Assembly (NCBI GenBank): GCA_902760865.1
Contig: CACWID010000001.1
Coordinates: 62,001 to 126,000, forward strand
Direction: 5' to 3'
DNA length: 64,000 nucleotides
Source of the DNA: an uncultured Bacteroidales bacterium
Lineage (GTDB): Bacteria; Bacteroidota; Bacteroidia; Bacteroidales; Muribaculaceae
Part shown: piece by piece, positions 26,101-35,474 of the stretch
How the letters are laid out: each line of letters starts with the position of its first letter
How positions within the stretch are numbered: the stretch's first letter is position 1
Translations under genes and position numbers: made by a program
Notes under the pieces: model-generated
Databases searched by the model: none
What the model was told of the DNA's origin: nothing
The model's input: the letters and a program-made list of their open reading frames with translations, nothing else

Positions 26101-29100
26101 GGTGGTCCTCCCTGAGGGCTCCAGCGCTGGTACCATTACCGCTCCCAGTGGTTCTGAAGCCGAACAGACAGTGACCTTTACGGTGACAAACAATGATCCC
26201 GCAGCCTATACCCTGAGCCTTGTTGAGGTTTATAACAGTTATGGCGCACTGTTGGATGTCACTGATAATGATGACGGTACCTATACCTTCACGATGCCCA
26301 ATGATGACGTAACCATCCGTACCACCTATTTGCCGACTCAATACACCGTGACCACAAGTTGGACACCTAGTGATGGCGGCGCTATCTGGTTGAATGGTGT
26401 CAACACGCCTCAAACCGTCTCGATTGATAATGGTGCAGCAGTGCCATTCGGTATTTCGACTGCACCGGGTTACGAATTGGTTTCCTTTACTGTGACGAAC
26501 ACGACCACAGGAGAGGAAATCACTACCACGCCCTCGGGTAGCAATGAATACACCTTCACCATGCCCACGAGCAACGTGACCGTCAGTGCTGTGTTCAACG
26601 AGCTCCCACGCTACAACATCCGTAAGGTGTACATTCCGGAACTGGCATATTCTGCCGGTTGTTCAATCAATGTTACCGGAAATATTAATAGTGCGCCTGC
26701 TGGACAGCTTATCCAGTTTAGCGTGGTGACCGATGAACAAATTCTTACGTTCCAGGGCGTTACCGTTACCATCGATGACACTGGTGAAACGGTTGATATT
26801 GATGAGGTGGATGGCATGTACTCCTTTACGATGCCCGAAGGTCATGTGACCATTACGGCTGAATTCGCATGGGTAGAATATAACATTACTTATACATCAG
26901 TACCTGAAGGTAGCGTGACTTTTTATACTGGGAACTACAATAATCAGAGTCCGCCGCCCGAAACAATGCACTGGGGCGATATCGTTACTCTGCACATGAG
27001 TTATGATGGTACGAAGTATAGGCTTAATCGACTGGAATGCGAGGGTCTTTCAACAGGTACGTTCTACAATCTCCAGGAATATAATTATTACAGGATCCAT
27101 TTCTTTATGTGTGAGGACCTCCTCGTTACGGCCTATCTGGATCCCGTGTACTCCGCCGAGATTGTAACCTCGCCCCAAATGGGTGGCACCTGCACCTTTG
27201 ATGGTGGTACGCTCACCAATCGCTTATTCATTGAAGGTGAAACAGCCAGGTTTGTAGTGGAGCCCAATGAAGATTACTTCTATCTGGAGTCAATTACTGT
27301 GAACAGGAAGGACGATGGCACCGACACTGGCATCACTCTTGTTGACGAGGGTAATGGTACCTACAGCTTCACCATGCCTGACTATGATGTGATCATTAAT
27401 GTGAATTTTGGCTCGAACCACGTCTTCAATATCACCAAGCGTTGCTACCCCGAGCAGGCCGGTGAATGGGCTGATTATATCCCCGATGAAGCAACACCGG
27501 GAGAGATTGTTATTTCCTCGGCTGATGCTGGAACTAATGTAGTGTACTGGGGTCTGGAGCACATGTTGCATAATAACGACGCCTACGTCGACGATGGGCG
27601 CGGTATACGGCATGATGATCAACCCGTGTTATACTATCCGACCCATGTGGTTATCGAGTATGGTGAAGGCGATGATTACCATAAACTTATATATGGTGTT
27701 AGTAGGCCTCTTAGTCACATTGTTCATAGTTATCAGGAGCCGAATGCTGATCCCTACGAGCCGGATTATACCTTATATGCTACAGCTTATAACTTAGGAT
27801 TGGGTTCAGACGGATTAGTCATGCCGGCGTCGGATGTGACCATGACTGCCTATTTTGTTCCTGTCACTACATTAAAGGCGATTGTGGGTGACTATGGTTT
27901 TGAGAATGGTGATACTGTTGTCGTTGCTGACGACGTTGTCTGCACTTGGGCGGCAGAATCGTCAGTCTGGGCGAAGGATGTTCCCAGGTTTGGCATGTCT
28001 TATTCCTCTAATTATCCAGTTATCGCTGGAGATGATCCAATGGGCGGTGACGTTGACGGACTCGGCAACAATTATTGGTGGCACCACATGTCTACTGAGT
28101 TTTATGAAACCATGCGTTGTGAGATTCCGGCACAATGTGAAGGCCAATACTTTATCGACTACCTGCGCGATGACTTCGAGAGGCAGCCTAAGGACATGCC
28201 TTGGGACGAGAGCAACTGGATCAGATTGGACTTCAGCAAGACGCTGAAGGACTTGGAGACGTGGGTGCTCTATGGCTATTCGGACAAAGTGCGTAATCGT
28301 GTAAGAGAATATGCCGAGGTTGTCATCCCTGGAATGGTGGATATTTCTAAGCTGGATAATCCTTATAGTGCTTATGCTCAATATGTCGGACGGCCCACAT
28401 ATATGTTACATGAGGGTCCTAGTTCAAGTAGATTATTTGAGCATAATGAAAAACCCTTGGTAGGACGATTGGTTTGTCAGGGAGAGGGTAGCAGGAAAGG
28501 TCATTGCACCCTTGAGTTTCTGGGACCATTTTGGGAACTCACTGCTTTAGATGATTATTTACAAGATGATAATAGCTGGCCTTATTATGAATATAATGAT
28601 GAGTTGACCGATGGTTATCCTGGCTACTATCTTGATGGTGACCCAAGTGAAACCAATGGACCGTGGCGTTACAATCATTATACAACTAATAACTTTGATT
28701 CGCGCAACATCTCTGGACCGAATGGTTTAACTGAATTTATGTATGCTCAAGACCGGAATTTCTTCGTCATGACACCTAAGGACCAGGAGGTGGCTCACGT
28801 GTGGGCCGTATATGCCGGTCACTATGACGCTGTTGATAACACTTTGTTTTATAATGAAATAGACGACGCGAAAGAGATGCCGATGACGATCGAAAGGACC
28901 GATGATTATTATAATTATGCCTATGATAATTTCGATGTTCCTGGAGTTGACGTCTTTGAGATGTATCAGGCAGATCTCTCTGTTGAACCATGGGTGAATC
29001 CTTATCATTTCACTGGCCACTTCCTTGTCAATAACTGGAGGCACAACCATTTGTTTGACGAGTCCAGTGGCGATGAGCTTGTGGGTGTGTATGGAAGGCC

Positions 29101-29524
29101 CCTGCTTGACGAGCCATTCCGCTTATTCAACGGGACAATGCTACCCAATGCGTTGGGTGAGGCCTTCTTGTTCCATGCCGCTGTCGGGCGACTCGGAGTA
29201 ACCCAGGAGGAATTCGATAACGCAGAGTATTTTGAGGGGTTTGAAGAGGATCCGTATGATTACGGTACCCGAGCTGAGGTAATCGAGGAAGATATGTTCT
29301 ATACTCCTTATCTGGTCTATCCGCTTGACCTTTCAGAGCAACTGTTATCAGGATGGACCGGCGTGAAAGAGGTAGTTGATGTGAATCCGGCATCGGCCGA
29401 GATCAAGAGCATCCGCTACTACAACTTGATGGGCCAGGAGAGCACGTCGCCCTTTGAGGGTGTCAATATCATGGTTACAACTTACAAGGACGGCCACATT
29501 AGGTCGACCAAGTTCATGAAGTAA
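23192..29524 (+). CDS. Giant secreted multi-domain protein with InlB-type and SusF-like repeats and T9SS-like C-terminus (2110 aa)
   Basis: The signal peptide is MRKLLLMMLALVLSIPIWAG. Domains in order: a beta-rich N-terminus (about 20-160); an accessory domain (about 164-353, starting YDLVTQSSEIAAG) that is also found in the neighbouring C10 peptidase; bacterial InlB-like repeats (about 355-540); two tandem SusF-like modules starting DLYLLGTANG (about 543 and 747); more InlB-like repeats with the mark YSFTMPD(Y/H)(D/E)V (about 965-1410); a long region I do not recognise (about 1410-2060) with more AT-rich codons; and a C-terminal segment resembling a T9SS type A signal (SIRYYNLMGQ, ending IRSTKFMK). 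It is probably secreted by type IX secretion and attached to the surface. Function may be adhesion or glycan binding; no catalytic motif was recognised. Confidence 0.85.
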   Translation: MRKLLLMMLALVLSIPIWAGEKTIVINRNEGIYEDGTGVYYCSKGGITMTFSSGLNNVNYLVEHQQVVFDIFSTNYVIKKIKFNCLDNTTDDNLDCFYWGPSTISELGAVATYTPTGTYTWSGYIGTWVGGSTPSKYVKFVTEAKPVRFGSVEITIDKEFGDIYDLVTQSSEIAAGQTYALVSKYDSRALGKEEYHGSDAYTTFSSTPVTLLNFDQAQNNYMKVKVTDEVALMKLQSSGNSNRPWYIKIGDNYMRRRTGTLSGSGGAANGQGYNLYTESTVQSGREQYFRTNISIGNNSNALIRFEMFTSETPLGTETFAIRHYNGGDLFRVIDYNTSNNQYANNQRVYLYKPAQTYYVTTNCQPNDNSGYITLGEGVLNDGNGNYTSQQYDNMNFFVGPTEGWGVGAVTVTNLSTNEVTTLTPTATGDFGNDYNFPMPAANVNVTANFLPPVEIDTICNPADGGQFNFINGYTNFSGQYYSNEGKTVTFKPTAAEGYIFQSVTITDNGVTTTMTPDADGVYSFVMPDHEVTLTANFTEAHDLYLLGTANGRTGWIPSGPKFNFDGQKYYLDVYFKGGNDSQQVDPAYGYFSLTKKIDENGIWNNINGYRLGAEYNNYWVENGSSAQLWPDRNDNAFKIPPGVYRIEVNQEMTQISIIEYPLTVTFDPASGTVVDAGDVVNFTSNLNDLVHAINSQEDQATYNSYDNWGATTSDNTHTITHDGITTVTGQSHIGYITATGTADYEIIGDLYLLGTANGGSWAPTGPKFTFDGENYYIDVYFKGGNVGQYDDPAYGYFSLTTQVGNDWNDIKNYRLAAQTNNYGVADGSTGVGLYGGEQYINNAFKIPAGVYRITVNKAKTEMSITEYPLTLTFDPVSGTTVAAGDPVNISSNLDQLVHGINPDEPVHAEITYATSIDGSLPTPDTAGSTVNITAVGATTTVNAQAALGYITVTGNANYNVPAPTVYSITTVVLPEGSSAGTITAPSGSEAEQTVTFTVTNNDPAAYTLSLVEVYNSYGALLDVTDNDDGTYTFTMPNDDVTIRTTYLPTQYTVTTSWTPSDGGAIWLNGVNTPQTVSIDNGAAVPFGISTAPGYELVSFTVTNTTTGEEITTTPSGSNEYTFTMPTSNVTVSAVFNELPRYNIRKVYIPELAYSAGCSINVTGNINSAPAGQLIQFSVVTDEQILTFQGVTVTIDDTGETVDIDEVDGMYSFTMPEGHVTITAEFAWVEYNITYTSVPEGSVTFYTGNYNNQSPPPETMHWGDIVTLHMSYDGTKYRLNRLECEGLSTGTFYNLQEYNYYRIHFFMCEDLLVTAYLDPVYSAEIVTSPQMGGTCTFDGGTLTNRLFIEGETARFVVEPNEDYFYLESITVNRKDDGTDTGITLVDEGNGTYSFTMPDYDVIINVNFGSNHVFNITKRCYPEQAGEWADYIPDEATPGEIVISSADAGTNVVYWGLEHMLHNNDAYVDDGRGIRHDDQPVLYYPTHVVIEYGEGDDYHKLIYGVSRPLSHIVHSYQEPNADPYEPDYTLYATAYNLGLGSDGLVMPASDVTMTAYFVPVTTLKAIVGDYGFENGDTVVVADDVVCTWAAESSVWAKDVPRFGMSYSSNYPVIAGDDPMGGDVDGLGNNYWWHHMSTEFYETMRCEIPAQCEGQYFIDYLRDDFERQPKDMPWDESNWIRLDFSKTLKDLETWVLYGYSDKVRNRVREYAEVVIPGMVDISKLDNPYSAYAQYVGRPTYMLHEGPSSSRLFEHNEKPLVGRLVCQGEGSRKGHCTLEFLGPFWELTALDDYLQDDNSWPYYEYNDELTDGYPGYYLDGDPSETNGPWRYNHYTTNNFDSRNISGPNGLTEFMYAQDRNFFVMTPKDQEVAHVWAVYAGHYDAVDNTLFYNEIDDAKEMPMTIERTDDYYNYAYDNFDVPGVDVFEMYQADLSVEPWVNPYHFTGHFLVNNWRHNHLFDESSGDELVGVYGRPLLDEPFRLFNGTMLPNALGEAFLFHAAVGRLGVTQEEFDNAEYFEGFEEDPYDYGTRAEVIEEDMFYTPYLVYPLDLSEQLLSGWTGVKEVVDVNPASAEIKSIRYYNLMGQESTSPFEGVNIMVTTYKDGHIRSTKFMK

Positions 29525-29565
29525 CCCCCGCTCTCTGGCACCCTTCATCACTTGATGATAATCAG

Positions 29566-29596
29566 TCGCGCGACCCGCATCATGCGGGCCGCGCGA
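29566..29596. terminator. Bidirectional terminator between the giant gene and C10 peptidase A
   Basis: TCGCGCGACCCGCAT (29566-29580) pairs with ATGCGGGCCGCGCGA (29582-29596) with one mismatch. TTGCTTTTAAT follows on the plus strand. The genes converge here. Confidence 0.8.
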
Positions 29597-29635
29597 TTGC
29601 TTTTAATCTGTCCTCAATGAGATGATAGGACTGCC

Positions 29636-32600
29636 TCAATGCGAGGTGAGCAGCATGTTGATCAGTGTGGTCACGTCCTTGATGGCGATGGTGCCGTTGC
29701 CGTCCACGTCGGCGTTGGCGATGACAACGCCCGTGTCGTCCTGGCTCAGCAGGTAGTAGATCAGCTTGGTCACGTCAGCGATGCTGAGGATGCCGTCGCC
29801 GTTCACGTCGCCCGGCGTGACTGCCGGCTCGGGTTCGTTCACGAGCCTGAAGAGCCACACGCGCTGCTGGTTGTCGCTGCTGTAGTTGAGGATGCGGAAC
29901 TGCTCGGCCTGATAGTCATAGCGCACCGTCATGTAGTCGCTCGACGCGCCGCTGGCCTCGTTGAAGAAGCGCACCAGGTAGTTGTACTCGTTGGTGCTCA
30001 CGAACATGCCCGCGCGGCACTGGTCAGTGCACGATGGGCTCACGATGAGGTTGCCGCCGCTGGTGGTCAGGTAGCCGTTGCCGTAGCTCAGGAAGGCGTT
30101 GGTCCTGGCCCCCGAGGTGCCGCCGTGCTTGATGGTGTCGGGGTTGACAGCCGTCATCTGGATGAAGCAGGCCGCATCGTCGACCTTGACGAGCGTCTTG
30201 TCCTCGTCGAGCCACTCGACAACAGGCGTGGCGCCGAAGGTGGCTTCGCCCTGCTCGTGGAACTTCATCACGTTGTCATAGTAGCGGCTGGCGATGACAT
30301 AGATGCCGCCCTCGACGATGCTGTCGCGTGTAGTCACCAGTTCAAACACGCTGCCCGTGGAGCGCTCGAACAGGGCGCAGACCGTCACGTCCTGGTCGGG
30401 CATGACGAATGAGCAGCTGCCTCCCTCACCGTTGATGACGGGCACGGCAGCGTCGTCGGCCCCGGTCACGGTGATTCCCGCGCACCGCCATCCCACATTG
30501 GGACGGGGCGTCGCGGTGACGGTCTCGCCGGCCAGCACCTTACCGCTGACAAAGGGCCCCGCCAGCTCGACGGAGCCGCCCTGGACGGGTTGCACGTCGG
30601 TCGCCACCGCATGGCGCACCACCGGCGTGACAGGCTCGCCCGTGAGGAAGAGCTGGTACCACTTGGTGCCCTTGTTGACCGTCTCGCCCGCACTGTAGTA
30701 GTACAGGTAGCAGAAGTATTTCCAGCCGTCGATCAGGTCGTGGTCGAAGTCGAACTGCAGGCTCTTGCTCTCGCCGGCTGCCAGGTGCAGCGGCTGGGTC
30801 TGATTCTGCAGCTCGGTGCCCACGTTGGTCTCGTCGTTGTTGATGCGGTAGAGGCGCACCGAGAAGTCCTCGTCATAGGTCGTCGTACCCGTGTTGGTCA
30901 CGTCCACGATGATGCTGTAGCAGTCGGCGTTGATGATGCGGTTCTCCTCGTCGGTGATGCCCTGGATGCGATAGGACATGTCGAGCGTGGCGGTGGGCAT
31001 GGTGCTGATGGCCACATTCCGAGTATAGAGTGCGGGCACGCCGCTCTCGTTGAGCGAGAAGGTCACTGTCTTGCTCCCCGCCGTGGTGGGGGTAAAGCGA
31101 TAGACGAGCTCGCCGCTCTGCCCCGGGCTGATGGCTGCCAGCCCCATGGCGGTAAACTCTCCGTCAACGAGCATGTAGATCATGTCGTTGGTCGAGGTGC
31201 CCGTGTTGGACAGGTTGAGTGTCATCGTTACGGGTTTGCCGTGGTTGAGGGTGCCCTCGACCTGGCAGTCGTTGACCGTGTAGCGGCCCGTGGTGCTCGT
31301 CAGGCCTGCCGTGCCGTAGCCCTTGACGGTGCAGCTGTAGTCGCCGTTGAAGGTCACCTCGATGTAGTTCACGTCCGACCCGATGCAGGGCTTGAAGTCA
31401 TAGCCGGGATAAATCGAGTAGATGGGCAGGATGCGGTAGGTGCCGCTGGTGATGCCCGCGCCGAAGTTCAGCGGCCTGCTGCTGACCGAGATATAGCCGC
31501 CACCGCCGGCAATCTCGCTGGTCGTGTAGCGCATGAACAGTTCCTGGATGTATTCGCCGTCCTTGAACAGGCCCCAGCCCTGACGGAACATCGAGGGCAC
31601 ATTGGTGTTGTTGACAAACTTGCCCGACACGGTCACCGTGAAGTTGGAACTTGCCGAGCTGCGCGTCGTGTTGCTCGAGTTGATGGTCAGCTCCTCGAAG
31701 TCGAAGGCCGCTTCGCCCTCGGTGCCGTCGGCGGGTTCCAGCCCGATGGCCGCACCCTGGTTGAGGACGTAGCCGTAGGCGCCGGCTGCGCTGCCGATGC
31801 CCTCGTCGCTGGGATTGAGCAGGTTGAGCAGGAAGTAACCGTTGCTCTTGCCGGCCCATCCCCAGTTGATGTGGAAGCGTCCCTCGCCGTCATAGCCGTC
31901 GCACACAAAGGCGTGTCCTCCCGACTTCTTGTTGCCGCCGTAGGCCACGGGTCGTCCTGCCGCCAGTTCGGCATAGATGACGTCCTCCCAGCCCTCGGTG
32001 CTGAAGTCCTCGCGGTAGATGTAGTGGGCCGAGTTCTTGTAGCCGAAGTAGGTGATGAGCTTCTCGGGGATGTTGCGGGTGTAACTGCCTGTCGAGGTCA
32101 GGCCGAAACTGGACCGCAGCGACGTGGTGCTGTAGCGCATCAGCTCGGCAACGGCAAGGGTGGCCGTGCTGGTGCTGTCGTTGTGATAGTAGGTGTCGTG
32201 CATGTTGTCCCAGTCGAAGTCCATCGGCTGCAGCGAGGGCATCGTCACCTCATAGGTGCGGCCCGGGTTGGACGTGTAGCCGGGAATCGTCTGGGTAGGG
32301 CGGGGCGGGTACTGCCAGTAGGACATGACCTGGGCCATCGCCACTGCGACACAGCCCACATAGGCGTGGGCATTGCTGCTGCCATTAATGTGTGGCAACA
32401 GCACGTTGTAGGGCATGCCTTGGCCCCAATAGACGTTGAGCATCGGCAGGATGGCCTCGCGCGAGGCGGTGCGTGTCTCGGGGACGGCACCGGCGGCAAT
32501 GGCCTCGACCTGGGCGGCATAGCCGTCGAGCCACTCCAGCATCGCGGGCGGCACGTCGTCGACGTCAAAGGGGGCATCGTCGCCATAGCCCAACACGGCA

Positions 32601-32860
32601 GGAACGCGGTCGTCGCCAGCGACGATGACGTAGCCCCGATTGCCGTTGAAGACGTAGTAGGCGGCTTGGTCGCTCGTCATCACCGCATTGAGGCGCGGAG
32701 CGCGGTAGGCAAGGCGGGGCTGGGGTGCCTGGCCCGCACGGCTGGCCATGAAACTGGCGGCGATGTCTCTCGCCTGATGCTCACTGATGGTGGCTGCCGA
32801 TGCGCTGCCGATGAATGCCAGGCAGGCCGAAAGCACTACAAGGAAACGGATTCTATACAT
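29636..32860 (-). CDS. Secreted C10 (streptopain-type) cysteine peptidase with dockerin-like repeats, A (1074 aa)
   Basis: Signal peptide to about residue 22 (ending GSASA). An Spi-type propeptide follows (ISEHQARDIAASFMA, then GYVIVAGDDRVPAVLGYGD near 76-94). The peptidase domain has the catalytic Cys170 in YVGCVAVAMAQVMSYW and the catalytic His316 in SGGHAFVCDGYDG, followed by HINWGWAGKSNGYF. Beta-sandwich domains follow at about 380-740, then one InlB-like repeat (about 750-835), then an accessory domain (about 835-1005, VFELVTTRDSIVEGG) homologous to one in the adjacent giant protein. The C-terminus has two dockerin-like repeats (GDVNGDGILSIADVTKLI and ADVDGNGTIAIKDVTTLI). It is likely secreted as a zymogen and self-processed. 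The pair with copy B points to local duplication. Confidence 0.92.
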   Translation of the reverse strand: MYRIRFLVVLSACLAFIGSASAATISEHQARDIAASFMASRAGQAPQPRLAYRAPRLNAVMTSDQAAYYVFNGNRGYVIVAGDDRVPAVLGYGDDAPFDVDDVPPAMLEWLDGYAAQVEAIAAGAVPETRTASREAILPMLNVYWGQGMPYNVLLPHINGSSNAHAYVGCVAVAMAQVMSYWQYPPRPTQTIPGYTSNPGRTYEVTMPSLQPMDFDWDNMHDTYYHNDSTSTATLAVAELMRYSTTSLRSSFGLTSTGSYTRNIPEKLITYFGYKNSAHYIYREDFSTEGWEDVIYAELAAGRPVAYGGNKKSGGHAFVCDGYDGEGRFHINWGWAGKSNGYFLLNLLNPSDEGIGSAAGAYGYVLNQGAAIGLEPADGTEGEAAFDFEELTINSSNTTRSSASSNFTVTVSGKFVNNTNVPSMFRQGWGLFKDGEYIQELFMRYTTSEIAGGGGYISVSSRPLNFGAGITSGTYRILPIYSIYPGYDFKPCIGSDVNYIEVTFNGDYSCTVKGYGTAGLTSTTGRYTVNDCQVEGTLNHGKPVTMTLNLSNTGTSTNDMIYMLVDGEFTAMGLAAISPGQSGELVYRFTPTTAGSKTVTFSLNESGVPALYTRNVAISTMPTATLDMSYRIQGITDEENRIINADCYSIIVDVTNTGTTTYDEDFSVRLYRINNDETNVGTELQNQTQPLHLAAGESKSLQFDFDHDLIDGWKYFCYLYYYSAGETVNKGTKWYQLFLTGEPVTPVVRHAVATDVQPVQGGSVELAGPFVSGKVLAGETVTATPRPNVGWRCAGITVTGADDAAVPVINGEGGSCSFVMPDQDVTVCALFERSTGSVFELVTTRDSIVEGGIYVIASRYYDNVMKFHEQGEATFGATPVVEWLDEDKTLVKVDDAACFIQMTAVNPDTIKHGGTSGARTNAFLSYGNGYLTTSGGNLIVSPSCTDQCRAGMFVSTNEYNYLVRFFNEASGASSDYMTVRYDYQAEQFRILNYSSDNQQRVWLFRLVNEPEPAVTPGDVNGDGILSIADVTKLIYYLLSQDDTGVVIANADVDGNGTIAIKDVTTLINMLLTSH

Positions 32861-32904
32861 AGGGTTTATCGTTTGATATTTGGTTAATAAACAGAGATAA
32901 TCGG

Positions 32905-32912
32905 CAAATTTA
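32905..32912 (-). promoter_or_regulatory. Promoter -7 element of C10 peptidase A
   Basis: TAAATTTG on the minus strand, 44 bases before the start. Confidence 0.55.
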
Positions 32913-32973
32913 GTGAAAAATCTGCCGATTATCGTGATGATGTCCGTTTTTTTGCGTTTTCCGCCCTCGAGGT

Positions 32974-35346
32974 TTACTCGCCTGACGTCAACAGACGGTT
33001 GATCAGGGAGGTGACGTCGCCGATGGTGACCTTGCCGTCGCCGTTCAGGTCGGCCACGTTCTTGTCGATTTCGGCATTGGTCAGCAGCAGGTTGATCAGG
33101 GCGGTGACGTCGGCGATGGAAACCTTCTGGTCTCCGTTCACGTCGCCGAGGATGTATTGCGGCTCCTCGGGGAAGACGATGGTGTAGAAGCTCGTCGAGG
33201 TGAGGAACTGCTGCTGGCCACCGCTGTAGTAATAAGCCAGGACAAAGTATTGCCAGTTGTCAGCCACCGGATCCATGTCGAAGTGCAGCGTGGCGGTTTC
33301 GCCGGCAGCCAGGTCGACCGGACGGTTGATGATCTGGACATCGCTGCCGTAGCCGTCATAGGTCTGCTTGTACAGGCCCACCGTGATGTCCTCCTGGTAG
33401 GGCTCGTTGCCGTTGTTGGTGACGGCAAGGTCGAAGCTGAACTTGTTGCTGTTGATGACATAATTGCCAGTGGCGTTGAGCACGTTGATGGAGCCGCTCA
33501 GGTTGGCAGCCGGCATCGCATTGATGGTAATCGTGCGGCTCTCGATGGGATTGGAGCCGTTTTCGTTCCAGTACCAGGTGAGCTGGTGGTCACCTGCCGT
33601 CATGGTCGTGTACATGAAGGAGATGTCCCCGGTCTCGCCGTTGAGAAGGCCTACCTGGGCAGCACCGACAAAGACGCCGTCGGTAAACATATAGAGCATG
33701 TCGTAGGTCGTCTCTCCGTTGTTGGTCATATTGACGTTGACGGTAACGGGGCGGCCGTTGTGCATGTAACCTTCACAGGTAACGTCGTTGATGGTGTAGT
33801 CGCGCTCGGCTGTTGTTCCGTGGCCCTTATATTCACACGTGTTGTCGTCGATGGTCACCTCGATGTAGTTCATGTCGCTGCCGGCACACGGGCGCCAGTT
33901 CTCGGCGTCATACTCAGTGCAGATGGGCAAGATGCGGTAAGTTCCGTTGGCTAAGCCGCTGCCGAACACCAGAGTCTTGTCGGTGAGTGTCACATAGCGA
34001 CTGGGATGCAGCGAGGGGTGATAGACTGTGGAGAACTTCTTGATCAAAGCATCGCCCTGGTACAGGCCCCAACCAAATTCCATCGCCAGGACCTCGGAGG
34101 TCAAGTTGTGGAAACGGCATGTGGCAGTGAGCCAGAAGTCTTCGTCGGCGCTGTTGCGCGTCGTCGTGGCGTTGCGGTAGGTGAAATCGGCTGCGGTGAG
34201 GATGCGTTCGTTGCTGGTCTCTCCCGGCTCGATGCCGATCAGGGCGCTCTGGTCTAGGACGTAGCCGTAGGCGCCGCTGGCACTGCCCGTGCCCTGGGCG
34301 TCGGGATTGACCACGTTCATCAGGAAGAAGCCGTTGCTCTGGCCGTTCCAGCCCCAGTTGAAGTGGAACATGCCGTTGCCGTCATAGCCGTCGCAGATGA
34401 AGGCGTGTCCGCCCGTCTTCTTGCTGCCGCTGAAGATGACGGGACGATTCTCGGCCAGCTCGTTGTAGATGATGTCGCACCACTCCTGGCTGGAGTAGTT
34501 TTCGCGCTTGATACCATGTGCGCTGTGCTTGTAGCCGAAGTAGGTGGCCATTTTCCAGGGGATGCTCATTGTCGAGGCGCCCGATGCTCTCTCCATGAAG
34601 TCCATCTCGACCGACTGGGCGCAGTACAGCGTCAGCGTGGCGGCCGCAAGGGCTCCGGCGCTCGTGGTGTCGTCCATCAGGTAGGTGTCCTGCATCTCGC
34701 TCCAGCTGAAGTCCACGGGAGGCAACTCCGGCATGTAGTAGTGCAGCGTCTCGGTGGTGTATTCAGGGATGGCCATGGTCGGGCGGGCAGGCCACTGCCA
34801 GTAGTACATCACCTGGGCCATTGCCGTGGCGACACATCCTGCTACGGAGTGCTTGCCGTCGGGGCGGAAGGGCAGCAGGATGTTATAAGGATTGTTCTGG
34901 GACCATGTGGCATGTACCAGGGGAGTGATGGCAGCGCCTGACGTGAGGAGCGGTGCGGCTGCGGCTCCGCTGGCCAGGGCGTCGATCTGCTCGGCATAGC
35001 TGTCAAGCAGGGCCTGCATGGCTTCGGGCACGTCCTGGACGTCAAAGGTGCCCCGGTCGCTGTAGCCCAGCACTGCCGGAGCACGGTCGTCGCCAGCAAT
35101 GATGACATAGCCGTCGCAGTCGCCGTCATTGAAGACGTAGTAGGCTGCCGTCTTGTCGCTGCCGGGAGCGGCATTCAGTCGTTGTGACTTGCTGGCCAAC
35201 TTCAGTTGGGTTGCAGACTTGCTCATCTGGCTGGCCATGAAACGTGTGGCGATGTTGCGGGCCTGGTTCTCGTCGATGGACTTGGCCCAAGTGGTGGAGG
35301 CTACCGCCAGACACATGATCAACAATAGTGTACTGATTTTTTTCAT
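32974..35346 (-). CDS. Secreted C10 (streptopain-type) cysteine peptidase with dockerin-like repeats, B (790 aa)
   Basis: Signal peptide MKKISTLLLIMCLAVASTTW, cut near residue 21. The propeptide has the same marks as copy A (ENQARNIATRFMASQ, VIIAGDDRAPAVLGYSD). Catalytic residues are Cys171 (SVAGCVATAMAQVMYYW) and His314 (TGGHAFICDGYDG), with HFNWGWNGQSNGFF after. Beta-sandwich domains fill about 380-715. Two dockerin-like repeats end the protein (GDVNGDQKVSIADVTALI and ADLNGDGKVTIGDVTSLI). It lacks the InlB-like and accessory domains of copy A. The ATG at 35346 was preferred to the longer frame because it starts a clean signal peptide and lies 48 bases after a -7 element. Confidence 0.92.
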   Translation of the reverse strand: MKKISTLLLIMCLAVASTTWAKSIDENQARNIATRFMASQMSKSATQLKLASKSQRLNAAPGSDKTAAYYVFNDGDCDGYVIIAGDDRAPAVLGYSDRGTFDVQDVPEAMQALLDSYAEQIDALASGAAAAPLLTSGAAITPLVHATWSQNNPYNILLPFRPDGKHSVAGCVATAMAQVMYYWQWPARPTMAIPEYTTETLHYYMPELPPVDFSWSEMQDTYLMDDTTSAGALAAATLTLYCAQSVEMDFMERASGASTMSIPWKMATYFGYKHSAHGIKRENYSSQEWCDIIYNELAENRPVIFSGSKKTGGHAFICDGYDGNGMFHFNWGWNGQSNGFFLMNVVNPDAQGTGSASGAYGYVLDQSALIGIEPGETSNERILTAADFTYRNATTTRNSADEDFWLTATCRFHNLTSEVLAMEFGWGLYQGDALIKKFSTVYHPSLHPSRYVTLTDKTLVFGSGLANGTYRILPICTEYDAENWRPCAGSDMNYIEVTIDDNTCEYKGHGTTAERDYTINDVTCEGYMHNGRPVTVNVNMTNNGETTYDMLYMFTDGVFVGAAQVGLLNGETGDISFMYTTMTAGDHQLTWYWNENGSNPIESRTITINAMPAANLSGSINVLNATGNYVINSNKFSFDLAVTNNGNEPYQEDITVGLYKQTYDGYGSDVQIINRPVDLAAGETATLHFDMDPVADNWQYFVLAYYYSGGQQQFLTSTSFYTIVFPEEPQYILGDVNGDQKVSIADVTALINLLLTNAEIDKNVADLNGDGKVTIGDVTSLINRLLTSGE

Positions 35347-35393
35347 AACATTTAGGAAAGGTAATTGTTTGAATAAATATGATAACTTGGGGG

Positions 35394-35401
35394 CAAATAT
35401 A
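35394..35401 (-). promoter_or_regulatory. Promoter -7 element of C10 peptidase B
   Basis: TATATTTG on the minus strand, 47 bases before the chosen start. Confidence 0.55.
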
Positions 35402-35402
35402 C

Positions 35403-35437
35403 AAATAAAAAAGACAACCACCTGTAATGTGGTCGCC
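35403..35437 (-). terminator. Terminator of the second CotH gene
   Basis: On the minus strand GGCGACCAC (35437-35429) pairs with GTGGTTGTC (35421-35413), nine pairs with two G-T, then TTTTTTATTT. It overlaps the C10 peptidase B promoter. Confidence 0.7.
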
Positions 35438-35474
35438 TTTTTTATGATATTGACGGGAAATGATAGCTTTACGG

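Noticed and set aside
30590..32887. A 765-codon open frame on the plus strand over C10 peptidase A, and similar long frames opposite pepT, nnr, porU and the second C25 gene
   Set aside because: All lie exactly antisense to well-supported genes. High GC at third positions keeps the opposite frame open. The translations are rich in Val, Gly, His and Leu without domains.
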